A program made the position numbers and the translations under genes. From positions 1-64,000 of the forward strand of contig CAZGUX010000228.1 in NCBI GenBank assembly GCA_964529305.1: 64,000 nucleotides of DNA, written 5' to 3'. Origin of the DNA: CAZGUX01 sp964529305. Its GTDB lineage: Bacteria > Acidobacteriota > Terriglobia > Bryobacterales > Bryobacteraceae. The notes under the pieces were generated by a model. It was not told the DNA's origin and did not search any database. It was given only the letters and a program-made list of their open reading frames with translations. Positions 26,214 to 34,303 of the stretch are shown piece after piece (position 1 is the first letter of the stretch; each line of letters begins with the position of its first letter).

Positions 26214-26689
26214 CCCTTGGCTCCGGACCGCGGGCGTCAGTCCGCGGGTTGTTCGGACGACTCAAAGGTTGTGAAGAAACCGGCGGCCGATCGCCGGCAT
26301 GAAGCCTTCAGAGAAGCCGCAAGCGTGAGCGGTGGCGATGCATGTTGACCGGTGAGGAGCCACCGCTTCTGGCCTTGCAGAACTGGGCCGTCGGTTCGGT
26401 GAAGCCGAACGAGGCGTTGGCGAACCCATTTTTCGCCTTATGAATCAATGACTTACTGGAGAAATTGGCTTCGTTCCGCCAAACTCGATTCTCCATCCGG
26501 CCCCAGGCCCACCCGACCCGGCGGACACGTGCAGATGGCCAACCTCCCCACCACGGCTTCGCCCAGGCCGGGAAACGGAAGTTTCCCTTGGTTGTGTCAT
26601 GGTTAGTGGCAACTTTCTCATCCAAGGCCCGATAATACGGGTGATTGCTGTAGCCCCACCAGAGGGGCGCCACTCGAACGAGGTAGCGT
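26214..26689. other. Structured 476-base gap without a supported gene
   Basis: No frame here has coding character; an open frame on the minus strand (26703 to 26308) is likely chance. Inverted repeats: CCGGCG/CGCCGG around 26279-26297, AGCGGTGGC at 26328-26336 with GCCACCGCT at 26359-26367 (9 bp perfect), and GTTCGG/CCGAAC at 26394-26410. AAATTGGCTTCGTT at 26462-26475 recurs at 54206-54219. The right end holds the ribosome site (GAGG) for the LysM gene. The region separates two unrelated units and may carry a dispersed repeat. Confidence 0.4.
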
Positions 26690-27595
26690 ATGTCGCGAAT
26701 CAACGAAACAAGCGGGACGGGCTTTGGGGGAGTCCGGCGGGACGGAGGATCCTCGCCGCGGGTGACTTACGTCCAACCGGGCGAGAGCACCCTGGCGCAG
26801 GTCGCCCAGCGCCTGACCATGCTCGAAGAGCTATTGCGGATGTACAATCCGCAACTCAACCCGACCGGACTACAGACCGGCCAGGAAGTGTTTCTCAAAA
26901 GGAGGTTTCGCGCGGGGCAGGGCGGCGGGCAAGCCGGTCAGGCCCAGGTCGCGCAGCCTTCGGCCTCCGCGCAGGAGCGCAACTTCGAGACGATGTTCGA
27001 AGCCGCGATGCGCAAGGCGGAGTTCCAGCAGCAGACGCCGTTCGGCGACGGTATGCGAACGGGCCAGGTGTCCGGCCCCGCGGTGTCTACGAATCCACAA
27101 CGGCTGACTCCGGCGGGGCCGGCGCCGATCCCGGCGTACAACCCGAAGGTCGGGCCGGTGATCACACCCGCCATGTGGACCTCCGAAATGATGACCATGC
27201 CAATGACCCACGAGTTGCTGGCAAACCAGGTGGACCCGGCCGCGTTCATCAACGCGCGAAAGGCCATGCTGAATAAGCCGACCGACGCGCAGGTGGTGAG
27301 CCTTTACAACGGCAGTACCACGCCGTTGAGCCCGCAGGCGATGGCCACCATGGAACAGGCAGAGGGCATGCGGAACTACCTGGTCCAGCAGTTGGGCATG
27401 TCGCCGACGGATCTGACCGATCAGTCCCCGGTCGGCGCGTATCGGGTGGAGTGGGGCAACGACCCGAGACGCCTGGTTGGGATTGGTCCGCTGAGCGTGG
27501 GAGCCCTTCTGGCCCGCTACGCGACGACACCCAAAGAACTGGCCGATCAGCAGACACGGGATGAATTGAGGGCCGCCGGCCTGTTGAAAGCTTAA
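26690..27595 (+). CDS. LysM-like domain protein preceding sctU
   Basis: 301 residues, no signal peptide. Residues about 24-70 match a LysM motif (VTYVQPGESTLAQVAQRLTM, then LLRMYNPQLNPTGLQTGQEVFL), a fold that binds N-acetylglucosamine polymers. The rest is Gln/Pro/Ala-rich and without a recognised domain, containing RNFETMFEAAMRKAEFQQQT and, near the end, a segment NDPRRLVGIGPLSVGALLARYAT. GAGG stands eight bases before the ATG. It lies seven bases from sctU and probably shares its transcript. If this unit is a type III secretion fragment, a wall-binding accessory or secreted substrate role is possible, but that is inference. Confidence 0.6.
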   Translation: MSRINETSGTGFGGVRRDGGSSPRVTYVQPGESTLAQVAQRLTMLEELLRMYNPQLNPTGLQTGQEVFLKRRFRAGQGGGQAGQAQVAQPSASAQERNFETMFEAAMRKAEFQQQTPFGDGMRTGQVSGPAVSTNPQRLTPAGPAPIPAYNPKVGPVITPAMWTSEMMTMPMTHELLANQVDPAAFINARKAMLNKPTDAQVVSLYNGSTTPLSPQAMATMEQAEGMRNYLVQQLGMSPTDLTDQSPVGAYRVEWGNDPRRLVGIGPLSVGALLARYATTPKELADQQTRDELRAAGLLKA

Positions 27596-27602
27596 GCGAA
27601 CC

Positions 27603-28661
27603 ATGTCCGGGGAGAAGACCGAACCACCGACTCCTAAAAAGCTCAAGGACGCCAGGAAGAAGGGCCAGGTCGCCAAGAGCAACGACCTGACCCAGGCGGC
27701 CTTGTTCATCGTCGGCATCGGTGTGCTCGCGGGCGGCGGGGGCTTCTTTGTCAAAGAACTTAGCCAGATGATGCTGGATTTCTTCCAGCCCCACATGCTC
27801 ACTGGCGAGTTGAGTGAGGATTCCCTCCTTCACTATCACGGTTCAGCCTGGCTCCGTTTTCTCCTGTTGTGCTCCCCTCTTCTCGGCGCCCTGTTCGTCA
27901 TTTCAGCCGCGGTCAGTTATCTGCAAGTGGGTACTCTGTTCTCGTTCGAGATCATCACCCCGAAGTTCGAGAAACTCAACCCGATTCAGGGATTCCAGGG
28001 GATCTTCTTCAAGGGCAAGACCTACATTGAAGCGGCCAAGAACCTGCTGAAGTTCGCCATCGTTCTGTTTCTGGTCTACAAGGTGCTGATGGGCTCGCTG
28101 CGCGATGTGGTGCTGACTTCGCGCACCGGCATCGCCGAGAGCGCCAGCCTGGCCTCCACCCTCCTGTTCAAGATGCTCTATCGCGTGGGCGGAGCGTTCG
28201 TGGTCCTCGGGGGCGCCGACTTCATGTTCCAGAAGCAGCAGTACATGAAGGGCCTCAAAATGAGCAAGTACGAGGTGGAAAAGGAATATAAGCAGGACGA
28301 AGGCGACCCCCACATCAAGCATCAGCGGCGCGCGCTGCACGAAGAGATGCTGCACGAGAGCGCGGCCGAGCACGTGCCGAAAGCAAACGCGGTGGTGGTG
28401 AACCCCACTCACCTGGCGATCGCGCTGCAATACGACGAGAAGACGATGAACGCCCCCAAGGTGACCGCCAAAGGGCAGAACAAGATGGCCGAGTTGATCA
28501 TCAGCCTGGCCAAGGAGAACAAGGTGCCGATCATGCGGAACATCCCGCTGGCGCATACCCTGTTCTCGCTCGAGGTGGGCCGGGACATTCCGGAAGATCT
28601 GTACGAGGCCGTCGCCGAGGTCCTAAACTGGGTGTACCAGCTTTCGCAGCAGGAGGCATAG
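27603..28661 (+). CDS. sctU: Type III secretion export-gate switch protein SctU
   Basis: 352 residues: a basic N-terminus (MSGEKTEPPTPKKLKDARKKGQVAKS), four membrane segments (about 30-55, 82-112, 150-172 and 185-207), a linker helix and the cytoplasmic domain with the autocleavage site NPTH at residues 267-270, followed by LAIALQYDE. The end (IPLAHTLFSLEVGRDIPEDLYEAVAEVL) is typical. Non-flagellar SctU fits better than FlhB because of the sequence after NPTH and the small cofactor genes, but FlhB cannot be fully excluded. No SctR, S, T, V, N, C or J gene is in the window. Confidence 0.9.
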   Translation: MSGEKTEPPTPKKLKDARKKGQVAKSNDLTQAALFIVGIGVLAGGGGFFVKELSQMMLDFFQPHMLTGELSEDSLLHYHGSAWLRFLLLCSPLLGALFVISAAVSYLQVGTLFSFEIITPKFEKLNPIQGFQGIFFKGKTYIEAAKNLLKFAIVLFLVYKVLMGSLRDVVLTSRTGIAESASLASTLLFKMLYRVGGAFVVLGGADFMFQKQQYMKGLKMSKYEVEKEYKQDEGDPHIKHQRRALHEEMLHESAAEHVPKANAVVVNPTHLAIALQYDEKTMNAPKVTAKGQNKMAELIISLAKENKVPIMRNIPLAHTLFSLEVGRDIPEDLYEAVAEVLNWVYQLSQQEA

Positions 28662-28664
28662 AGG

Positions 28665-29075
28665 ATGCGGGTTCAATACACATTGCCGGGCATGCAGCCG
28701 TCGCTGCCGAACACGGCCGGGACGGCGGCGGCGCGGGCTGCAACCGGGGCGCGGGCGACATTTCGCGAACACATCCGGCGGCTGGGCGCTGCGCTGCCGA
28801 CGTCGTGGCGGTCGCTTCTGCGTCTGGACCGCGTGCCGCGCAATGCCGGCTACATCGGCCCTCCGCCGCGCCCGGCCACTCTGGATGTCCGCGACCGTGC
28901 CTCCGAGCGAATCCGCTGGCGGACCATGCTCGACCGTCACGCCAAGGAGTTCACCGAGAAACCGCCGGCCGGCGAAACCGGACAAAGCATCGAACGGATG
29001 CTCGCACTCATGATGCGCATGCAGGAACTGGAAGACGGCGTGGTCTCCCGCCACCTTTCCGACGCCCGAGGATAA
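28665..29075 (+). CDS. Small basic protein between sctU and the TPR gene, unknown
   Basis: 136 residues starting four bases after the sctU stop, with GGAGG nine bases before its ATG. The N-terminus is Ala/Arg-rich (TAGTAAARAATGARATFREH); the C-terminal third is an amphipathic helix pair (IERMLALMMRMQELEDGVV). No signal peptide, membrane segment or known motif. Its position, size and Arg-rich start would suit a type III secretion substrate or an export-apparatus accessory, though nothing in the sequence proves it. It is four bases from the TPR gene. Confidence 0.6.
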   Translation: MRVQYTLPGMQPSLPNTAGTAAARAATGARATFREHIRRLGAALPTSWRSLLRLDRVPRNAGYIGPPPRPATLDVRDRASERIRWRTMLDRHAKEFTEKPPAGETGQSIERMLALMMRMQELEDGVVSRHLSDARG

Positions 29076-29079
29076 CGCC

Positions 29080-29478
29080 ATGCCCCGATTCAACTGGTCG
29101 CAGGACGAAGTGTTCTTAGTGGCGGATCGCGCTTACTCGATGTATCAGCAGGGACGTTACCGGGAGGCGGCGGTTTTGTTCGAAGGGCTGACTGCCGTGG
29201 ATCCCGATAGTTCCTACTGCGCCAATGCGCAGGCGGCGTGCCTGTATCTGCTCGGGGAGCACCAGAAGGTGGTTGCCGCGACGGACCGCTTCCTCGCGCG
29301 GCGTCCGAACGACAACGATGCCCGCGCGCGGCGCTGCGAATCACTGCTGGCGCTGTCGCGAGTGGAAGAGGCGCGCAAGGAGTTCGAGGCTCTGCGCAAT
29401 TCACGCGCGAATCAGCATGTGCGGCGGTTGCAGTTGCGCTTCGACGCGCTGCGGTCGAATCTGCTGCCGGCGTCGTGA
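29080..29478 (+). CDS. TPR protein, LcrH/SycD-like
   Basis: 132 residues forming about three TPR helix pairs: AYSMYQQGRYREAAVLFEGLTAVDP, CANAQAACLYLLGEHQKVVAATDRFL and ARRCESLLALSRVEEARKEFEAL. The register and length resemble type III class II chaperones (LcrH/SycD), whose first repeat also begins with A-Y-x-x-Y-x-x-G-x-Y. A chaperone for the translocator or for a protein of this unit is plausible. GAGG precedes the ATG and the gene follows the small basic protein by four bases. It ends this four-gene unit; the next gene starts 113 bases later. Confidence 0.7.
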   Translation: MPRFNWSQDEVFLVADRAYSMYQQGRYREAAVLFEGLTAVDPDSSYCANAQAACLYLLGEHQKVVAATDRFLARRPNDNDARARRCESLLALSRVEEARKEFEALRNSRANQHVRRLQLRFDALRSNLLPAS

Positions 29479-29591
29479 TTGATGAGTCTCAGAATCGGTC
29501 GGCCAAGGCGTTGCGCTGCGGCCCCCGGGCGAACGGTAAACCTTCTTCGCCAACTCGCGCTCGTCACCCCGCTTTGCGACAATAAAAACAG

Positions 29592-30416
29592 ATGATTGAA
29601 CAGCTTCGCCCGGGTGCGAGTGCCGCGCAGACCCGGGTTGCTCTCTTTGACTTCGACGGCACTATTTCCCTCATTCGCGCCGGCTGGGTGGACACGATGG
29701 TCCCGATGATGGTCGAGGTGCTTGCCGGCCTGAAGACCGGCGAGAAAGAGGAGGATCTGCGTGCCCTCGTCGAGGAATTCGTCGGCCGGTTGACGGGCAA
29801 GCAGACCATCTACCAGATGATCGAACTGGCCGACCAGGTGAAGGCCCGCGGCGGCACGCCGGAGGAACCTCTCGAGTACAAACACGAGTACCTGCGCCGC
29901 CTGCAGGAGAAGATCAAGGATCGTCTGGAGGAACTGGAAAAAGGCCTCTGTTCTCCGGACAAGTATATGGTTCCCGGCTCGCGGCGGCTGCTCGAATCGC
30001 TCCAGCAGCGAGGCTTCAAGATGTATCTCGCCAGCGGCACCGACGAGCCGTACATGAAGCACGAGGCCGATCTGTTGGACGTCACCCGCTACTTTGATGG
30101 CGGTGTCTTCGGCGCGCTCGACGACTATAAGAGCTTCTCGAAGAAGATTCTGATTCAGAACATCATCGCCCGGTCGGAATTCCGGGGCGATGAGTTTCTG
30201 GGGTTTGGCGACGGCTATGTCGAGATCGAGAATGTGAAGGAAGTCGGCGGCGTCGCAGTCGGCGTGGCGACGGCGGAGCCCGAGTGCCTGGTGGTCGATG
30301 ACTGGAAGCGGAATCGGCTGGCCGGGGTGGGCGCGGATTTCATTGTCCCGAACTATTTATGCCACGACGATTTGATGTCGGCGCTGTTTCCGAATGGGGT
30401 TGGTGTTTCCGGCTAG
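29592..30416 (+). CDS. HAD-superfamily hydrolase (class I)
   Basis: 274 residues, soluble. Motif I is FDFDGTISLIRAGW with the nucleophile Asp at the second D of FDFDG, motif II is LASGTDE (Thr/Ser position), motif III is the Lys in SFSKKILIQN, and motif IV is GFGDGYVEIEN with two acidic residues. An alpha-helical cap lies between motifs I and II. This class often dephosphorylates sugar phosphates. It begins a block with a deoxyhypusine-synthase-like gene, two sugar kinases and a SIS-domain gene, so a role in the same phosphosugar route is likely, though separated from the rest by the hicAB remnant. Confidence 0.87.
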   Translation: MIEQLRPGASAAQTRVALFDFDGTISLIRAGWVDTMVPMMVEVLAGLKTGEKEEDLRALVEEFVGRLTGKQTIYQMIELADQVKARGGTPEEPLEYKHEYLRRLQEKIKDRLEELEKGLCSPDKYMVPGSRRLLESLQQRGFKMYLASGTDEPYMKHEADLLDVTRYFDGGVFGALDDYKSFSKKILIQNIIARSEFRGDEFLGFGDGYVEIENVKEVGGVAVGVATAEPECLVVDDWKRNRLAGVGADFIVPNYLCHDDLMSALFPNGVGVSG

Positions 30417-30437
30417 CCTGTTGAGGTCCGTGTTGAC

Positions 30438-30530
30438 GTGAGGTTCAGCGAGTTGGTGCGCCGGTTGGAACTGGCTGGGTTTCGGGTAGTGCGGGAGAAG
30501 GGGCAGGCGGAATCAAGGCAGGAGAACCTA
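30438..30530 (+). pseudogene. hicA: Truncated hicA toxin remnant
   Basis: From GTG 30438, 22 residues (MRFSELVRRLELAGFRVVREKG) match the N-terminal half of a HicA toxin, a small mRNA interferase with a double-stranded-RNA-binding-like fold. The frame then reads through a short spacer directly into hicB without a stop. The catalytic His of the GSH motif and the rest of HicA are absent, so the toxin should be inactive. An internal deletion of about 40 codons explains the arrangement. Confidence 0.65.
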
Positions 30531-30779
30531 ATGCTCGAGATCAGGTACTCACTTATCATCGAAGCGACTCAAGAGCCCGACTTCTTTACCTTCTACTCAC
30601 CCGATCTTATGGGATTTTCAGGGGTCGGCCACTCCGTGGAGGACTGCTTATACAAGGCGAAGTGGGGCATGATCGAACACGTCGAACTCCTGAAAGAGCA
30701 AGGCCTGCCGATCCCGCCAGTGAATCCTCGACCCCGTATTGTGATCGAGAACACAGTTCCGGTGGAGACCGCCACCTAG
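30531..30779 (+). CDS. hicB: HicB-family antitoxin (toxin partner deleted)
   Basis: From ATG 30531, with a purine-rich CAGGAGA six to twelve bases upstream, 82 residues. The core is the HicB partial RNase H-like fold: MLEIRYSLIIEATQEPDFF, TFYSPDLMGFSGVGHSVEDC, then KAKWGMIEHVELLKEQGLPIP. The C-terminus lacks a helix-turn-helix or ribbon-helix-helix, so this is the short, non-DNA-binding kind. HicB normally blocks HicA; here the upstream hicA is deleted to 22 codons, so hicB is an orphan or is translated as a fusion from 30438. It breaks the sugar-phosphate cluster between the HAD gene and the DHS-like gene. Confidence 0.75.
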   Translation: MLEIRYSLIIEATQEPDFFTFYSPDLMGFSGVGHSVEDCLYKAKWGMIEHVELLKEQGLPIPPVNPRPRIVIENTVPVETAT

Positions 30780-30794
30780 CGTTTACGACTACGA

Positions 30795-31772
30795 ATGCCC
30801 AGCAAATATGTCCTTTTTGACCGCAATCGTCTGCTGATCAAACCGCTCTCCGAACGCATCCACGATCTTGCCATCGATCGCTGGCTGACCGGCGGCCAGT
30901 CTCCCGACGTGGCCGAATTCACTCATCCCAACCTGAGTACGGTTGCTCAACGTCTCGCCGCCGCCCGCGAAAAGGGCGCGGCCCGCATCCTCATCCTGGG
31001 AGCGCACCTGCTGCGCGCCGGGCAGAACCGCCACATCATTGACCTGATGGAGCGCGGGTGGCTGACGCACATTGCGCTGAATGGCGCCGGCGCGATCCAC
31101 GACTACGAACTGGCGCGCATCGGCGCGACCACGGAGAGCGTGGCCCGCTACATCCGCTCGGGCGAGTTCGGCCTCTGGCGCGAGACGGGCGAGATGAACG
31201 AAGTCATCATCGAAGCCGCCCGCGAAGGACTCGGTCTGGGCGAAAACGTCGGCCGGCACATCCAGGCCAGCGATTTTCCCTACAAGGAGTTCAGCGTGTT
31301 CGCCGCTGCCTACCGTCTGTCGGTGCCCGCCACCGTCCACGCCGGCATCGGCTACGATATTCTGCACGAACACCCGAACTGCGACGGCGCCGCGATCGGC
31401 GCGGCCAGCTACCGGGACTTCCTGATCTTTGCCAACAGCGTCGAATCGCTCGAAGGCGGCGTGGTACTGAGCTTCGGCTCGGCCATCATGGCGCCGGAAG
31501 TGTACCTGAAGGCGCTCGCCATGGCTCGCAATGTCGCGCATCAGGAAGGCCGCGAGATTCGCCGCTTCACGACCTCGGTCTTCGACATGGTGCCGATTCA
31601 CGGCGACATTCACCAGGAGTTGCCCAAGAGCGATCCGGGCTACTATTTCCGTCCCCACAAGACGATGCTGGTTCGCACGGTGGCCGACGGCGGGGAGAGC
31701 TTCTATTTCTGCGGCGACCACCGCGCGACCTTTCCGGCATTCCGGAAGGCGGTGCTGGAGGTGGGCGCGTGA
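30795..31772 (+). CDS. Deoxyhypusine-synthase-like protein of unknown function
   Basis: 325 residues, soluble. The layout follows the deoxyhypusine synthase fold: GAARILILGAHLLRAG, an NAD-site-like THIALNGAGAIHDYELA at 91-107, GYDILHEHP at 186-194 and NCDGAAIGAASYRDF. However, the GGGxxKH signature with the Schiff-base Lys is replaced by SFGSAIMAPEVYLKA (226-240), so spermidine chemistry is unlikely. Its stop overlaps the next gene by GTGA, and the block of sugar kinases and SIS gene follows without gaps. A role as a nucleotide- or sugar-phosphate-binding enzyme is possible. I cannot assign the reaction. Confidence 0.6.
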   Translation: MPSKYVLFDRNRLLIKPLSERIHDLAIDRWLTGGQSPDVAEFTHPNLSTVAQRLAAAREKGAARILILGAHLLRAGQNRHIIDLMERGWLTHIALNGAGAIHDYELARIGATTESVARYIRSGEFGLWRETGEMNEVIIEAAREGLGLGENVGRHIQASDFPYKEFSVFAAAYRLSVPATVHAGIGYDILHEHPNCDGAAIGAASYRDFLIFANSVESLEGGVVLSFGSAIMAPEVYLKALAMARNVAHQEGREIRRFTTSVFDMVPIHGDIHQELPKSDPGYYFRPHKTMLVRTVADGGESFYFCGDHRATFPAFRKAVLEVGA

Positions 31773-32752
31773 ACCCGGCCGCGATCCTGGAGAAACTGCC
31801 GTCGTTGCGCGCGTTGGTAGTGGGCGATATCTGTCTCGACCGCTGGTGCACGTACGATCCGGCGGAAGCGGAGCCCTCGCGCGAGACGGGAATTCCCCGC
31901 GTCGGCGTCGTCCGGACCGAGATTACGCCGGGCGCTGGCGGGACCGTGGCCAATAATCTCGCGGCCTTGGGCGTGGGTACCATCGGTGTGCTGGGCGTGG
32001 TGGGCGACGACGGGTTCGGGTACGAACTGGGGCAGGCGCTGACCGCGCGTGGCATCGCCGCCGATCTGTTGATCCGGGCGCCGGGCAACCCGACCTTCAC
32101 CTATACGAAACTGCTGAACGCAGTGACCGGCGAAGAGGACCTGCCGCGTGTCGACTGGATTCAAACCGAGCCGCTGGCCCCGGAGATCGAACGCAAGCTG
32201 CTCGATTCGCTCACGCAGCAGATCGAGCGGTTCGACGTGATCCTGATCTCGGATCAGGCAGAATCCAGAAGGGGCGGCGTGGTCTCCGGCGGGATGCGTT
32301 CGCTGCTGGCGGACTTGGCGCCGGCCTTTCCCGAGAAGTTGATTTGGGTGGACTCGCGGATGCGGATCGATCAGTTCCGCAACGTCATCACCAAGCCGAA
32401 CGAGCAGGAAGCCGCCGCCGCGTGCGCCCGGGTGCCGGGCGGTTCCGGCTATGAGTCACTGCGAGCCCACACGGCCTCGCCGCTGCTGGTAGTGACTCAC
32501 GGGGGCGCTGGGGTCACGATTGTCGAGCCGGGAAGGGAGCGGCGGATCGAGACGCAAAAGGTCGAGAACCCGGTGGACATCTGCGGCGCGGGCGACAGCT
32601 TTTCGGCCGGAGCCTCGATGGCCCTGGCCGCGACTCGCGACCCGGAGGCGGCGGTGCGGTTCGGCCACGCCGTGGCGTCCATCACGATCATGAAGAAGGG
32701 AACCGGCACCGCCAGCCCGCGGGAGATTCTGGATGCGCACGCTCGCGGTTGA
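31769..32752 (+). CDS. PfkB-family carbohydrate kinase, HldE/RfaE1-like
   Basis: GTG 31769 overlaps the previous stop (GTGA) and gives 327 residues; a longer frame open upstream lies in the DHS-like gene. The N-terminus VVGDICLDRW, the glycine-rich PGAGGTVANNLAALG and the RVDW segment resemble the kinase half of HldE (D-glycero-beta-manno-heptose 7-phosphate kinase). The anion-hole and catalytic base GAGDSFSAG lies near residue 280. HldE's adenylyltransferase half is absent. It probably phosphorylates a sugar phosphate in the cytoplasm. It overlaps the ROK gene by 20 bases. Confidence 0.87.
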   Translation: MNPAAILEKLPSLRALVVGDICLDRWCTYDPAEAEPSRETGIPRVGVVRTEITPGAGGTVANNLAALGVGTIGVLGVVGDDGFGYELGQALTARGIAADLLIRAPGNPTFTYTKLLNAVTGEEDLPRVDWIQTEPLAPEIERKLLDSLTQQIERFDVILISDQAESRRGGVVSGGMRSLLADLAPAFPEKLIWVDSRMRIDQFRNVITKPNEQEAAAACARVPGGSGYESLRAHTASPLLVVTHGGAGVTIVEPGRERRIETQKVENPVDICGAGDSFSAGASMALAATRDPEAAVRFGHAVASITIMKKGTGTASPREILDAHARG

Positions 32753-33590
32753 TATCGGCGGCACCAAGTTCACGATGGCCGATTTCGACGCCGGCCGGAT
32801 GGTGCGGCGCGAATCGCGGGCGACCGATCGCGAGGGCGGCCGCGACTGGATGCTCGAGCGTATCGTGGAAATCGCGCGTCAATGGCAGCGCGACACCCGG
32901 TTCGAGCAATGCGGGATCGGCTTCGGCGGACCGGTTCATTTCGGCGAGCAGCGAATCGCTCTGTCGACCCATGTGGGGGGCTGGCGGGATTTTCACCTGC
33001 CGGAGTACCTCGAGAAGGAACTCGGCGTGCCCGCTATCATGGACAATGACGCGAACGTGGGGGCGCTGGGTGAAGCGCATCACGGCGCGGGCCGGGGATT
33101 CGATTCGATCTTCTATATGACCCTGTCCACCGGGATCGGCGGAGGCATCTGTCTCGACGGACGGATCTGGCGCGGGGCCGATTCGTATGCCGGCGAGATT
33201 GGCCACCTGACCATCCGGCCGGACGGGCCGGAGTGCCTGTGCGGCGCCCGGGGCTGTTTTGAACGCATGTGCTGCGGCCTTTGGCTGGAGCGGGACTATA
33301 GCCAGCCCGCGCGGGAACTGCTGCGGGATCCCGCGTTCGTCGAACGCTATGTCGTCGATCTGGCCCTTGGGTTGAAATCCTGCATCATGCTTTTGAATCC
33401 GGCGCGGATCGTGATTGGCGGCGGCATCCCCAAGGCCGGCGACGCGCTGTTTATCCCGCTTCGCGCCGAACTGCGGCGGCAGATTACGGAGTGGTCCAAA
33501 GCGCGCATTGATGTCGTGCCGGCGGCTCTGCCGGACGATTCGGTGCTGTGGGGCGCGCTCGAACTGGCGCGCCAACGGAGTTTCTCATGA
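32733..33590 (+). CDS. ROK-family sugar kinase
   Basis: 285 residues. The N-terminal phosphate loop VDIGGTKF is at residues 6-13, the catalytic Asp106 lies in DNDANV, and the ROK zinc site is complete: His158 in GEIGHLT and CLCGARGCFE at 168-177. No N-terminal helix-turn-helix is present, so it is an enzyme rather than a repressor. Targets of such kinases include glucose, fructose, N-acetylmannosamine and allose. It overlaps both neighbours (20 bases with the PfkB gene, ATGA with the SIS gene), making coordinated translation very likely. Two kinases in one operon suggest a two-step activation or two sugars. Confidence 0.92.
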   Translation: MRTLAVDIGGTKFTMADFDAGRMVRRESRATDREGGRDWMLERIVEIARQWQRDTRFEQCGIGFGGPVHFGEQRIALSTHVGGWRDFHLPEYLEKELGVPAIMDNDANVGALGEAHHGAGRGFDSIFYMTLSTGIGGGICLDGRIWRGADSYAGEIGHLTIRPDGPECLCGARGCFERMCCGLWLERDYSQPARELLRDPAFVERYVVDLALGLKSCIMLLNPARIVIGGGIPKAGDALFIPLRAELRRQITEWSKARIDVVPAALPDDSVLWGALELARQRSFS

Positions 33591-34144
33591 CGTTTCCAGA
33601 ACAATACAAAACTGAACTTTTCAAAACGATCGACGCTCTCGATTTGGCCAAGGTGAACGAAGCCATCGACTGTCTGCGCCGGGCCCGCGATGAAGGACGG
33701 CGGATTTTCGTCTGCGGCAACGGCGGCAGCGCGTCGACCGCGTCGCACTTTGCGTGCGACATGGTGAAAGGCGCGAGCTTCAACCGGCCTGCGCGGTTCA
33801 AGATCATGGCCCTCACCGATCAGTTGCCGACCATCACCGCCTACGCCAACGACGTGTCCTACGATGCGGTGTTCGTCGAGCAGTTGAAGAACTTCGCCCA
33901 ACCCGGCGATGTCGTGATGGGCATCAGCGGGTCGGGCAATTCGCCGAACGTGCTCAAGGCCATGGAGTACGCCAATTCGATCGGGTGCAAGACGATCGGG
34001 CTCACGGGCCGCGATGGCGGGAAACTGGGGCCGATGTCGCAGTTGAACATCCAGGCGGCCGTGCCGCACATGGGGCGGATCGAAGACGCCCACATGATCG
34101 TGTGCCACATGATCGGCTACTACTTCATGGACGAGCGGGTCTAG
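33587..34144 (+). CDS. SIS-domain phosphosugar isomerase, GmhA/DiaA-like
   Basis: ATG 33587 overlaps the ROK stop; a frame starting earlier lies in the ROK gene. 185 residues with the SIS motifs FVCGNGGSASTASHFACDM and MGISGSGNSPNVLKAMEY, which bind the phosphosugar, and an N-terminal helix as in GmhA. GmhA converts sedoheptulose 7-phosphate to a heptose 7-phosphate. Together with the HldE-like kinase and the HAD phosphatase the gene recalls the ADP-heptose route, yet adenylyltransferase and epimerase are missing. The final gene of the cluster; no terminator is evident but a dyad lies at 34304-34328. Confidence 0.9.
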   Translation: MTFPEQYKTELFKTIDALDLAKVNEAIDCLRRARDEGRRIFVCGNGGSASTASHFACDMVKGASFNRPARFKIMALTDQLPTITAYANDVSYDAVFVEQLKNFAQPGDVVMGISGSGNSPNVLKAMEYANSIGCKTIGLTGRDGGKLGPMSQLNIQAAVPHMGRIEDAHMIVCHMIGYYFMDERV

Positions 34145-34303
34145 ATCTAGACGGCCAAGGCCCGGAGTATCGCGTGTTTGGCGCGGGCGCTCCCCGCCGC
34201 CTTGCCGACCTGTTATCTATCTGGCTGGATCGGGCCGGCGGCGGGACAGGCGCCGGCATGAACGTCGGAGGATCGAGGCGTTCGAAACGCAATCGAGGCC
34301 CTC

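Noticed and set aside
26308..26703. Minus-strand frame of about 130 codons in the structured gap
   Set aside because: No known motif and no ribosome site, and it overlaps the LysM gene start; its NEANF segment arises from the shared short repeat.
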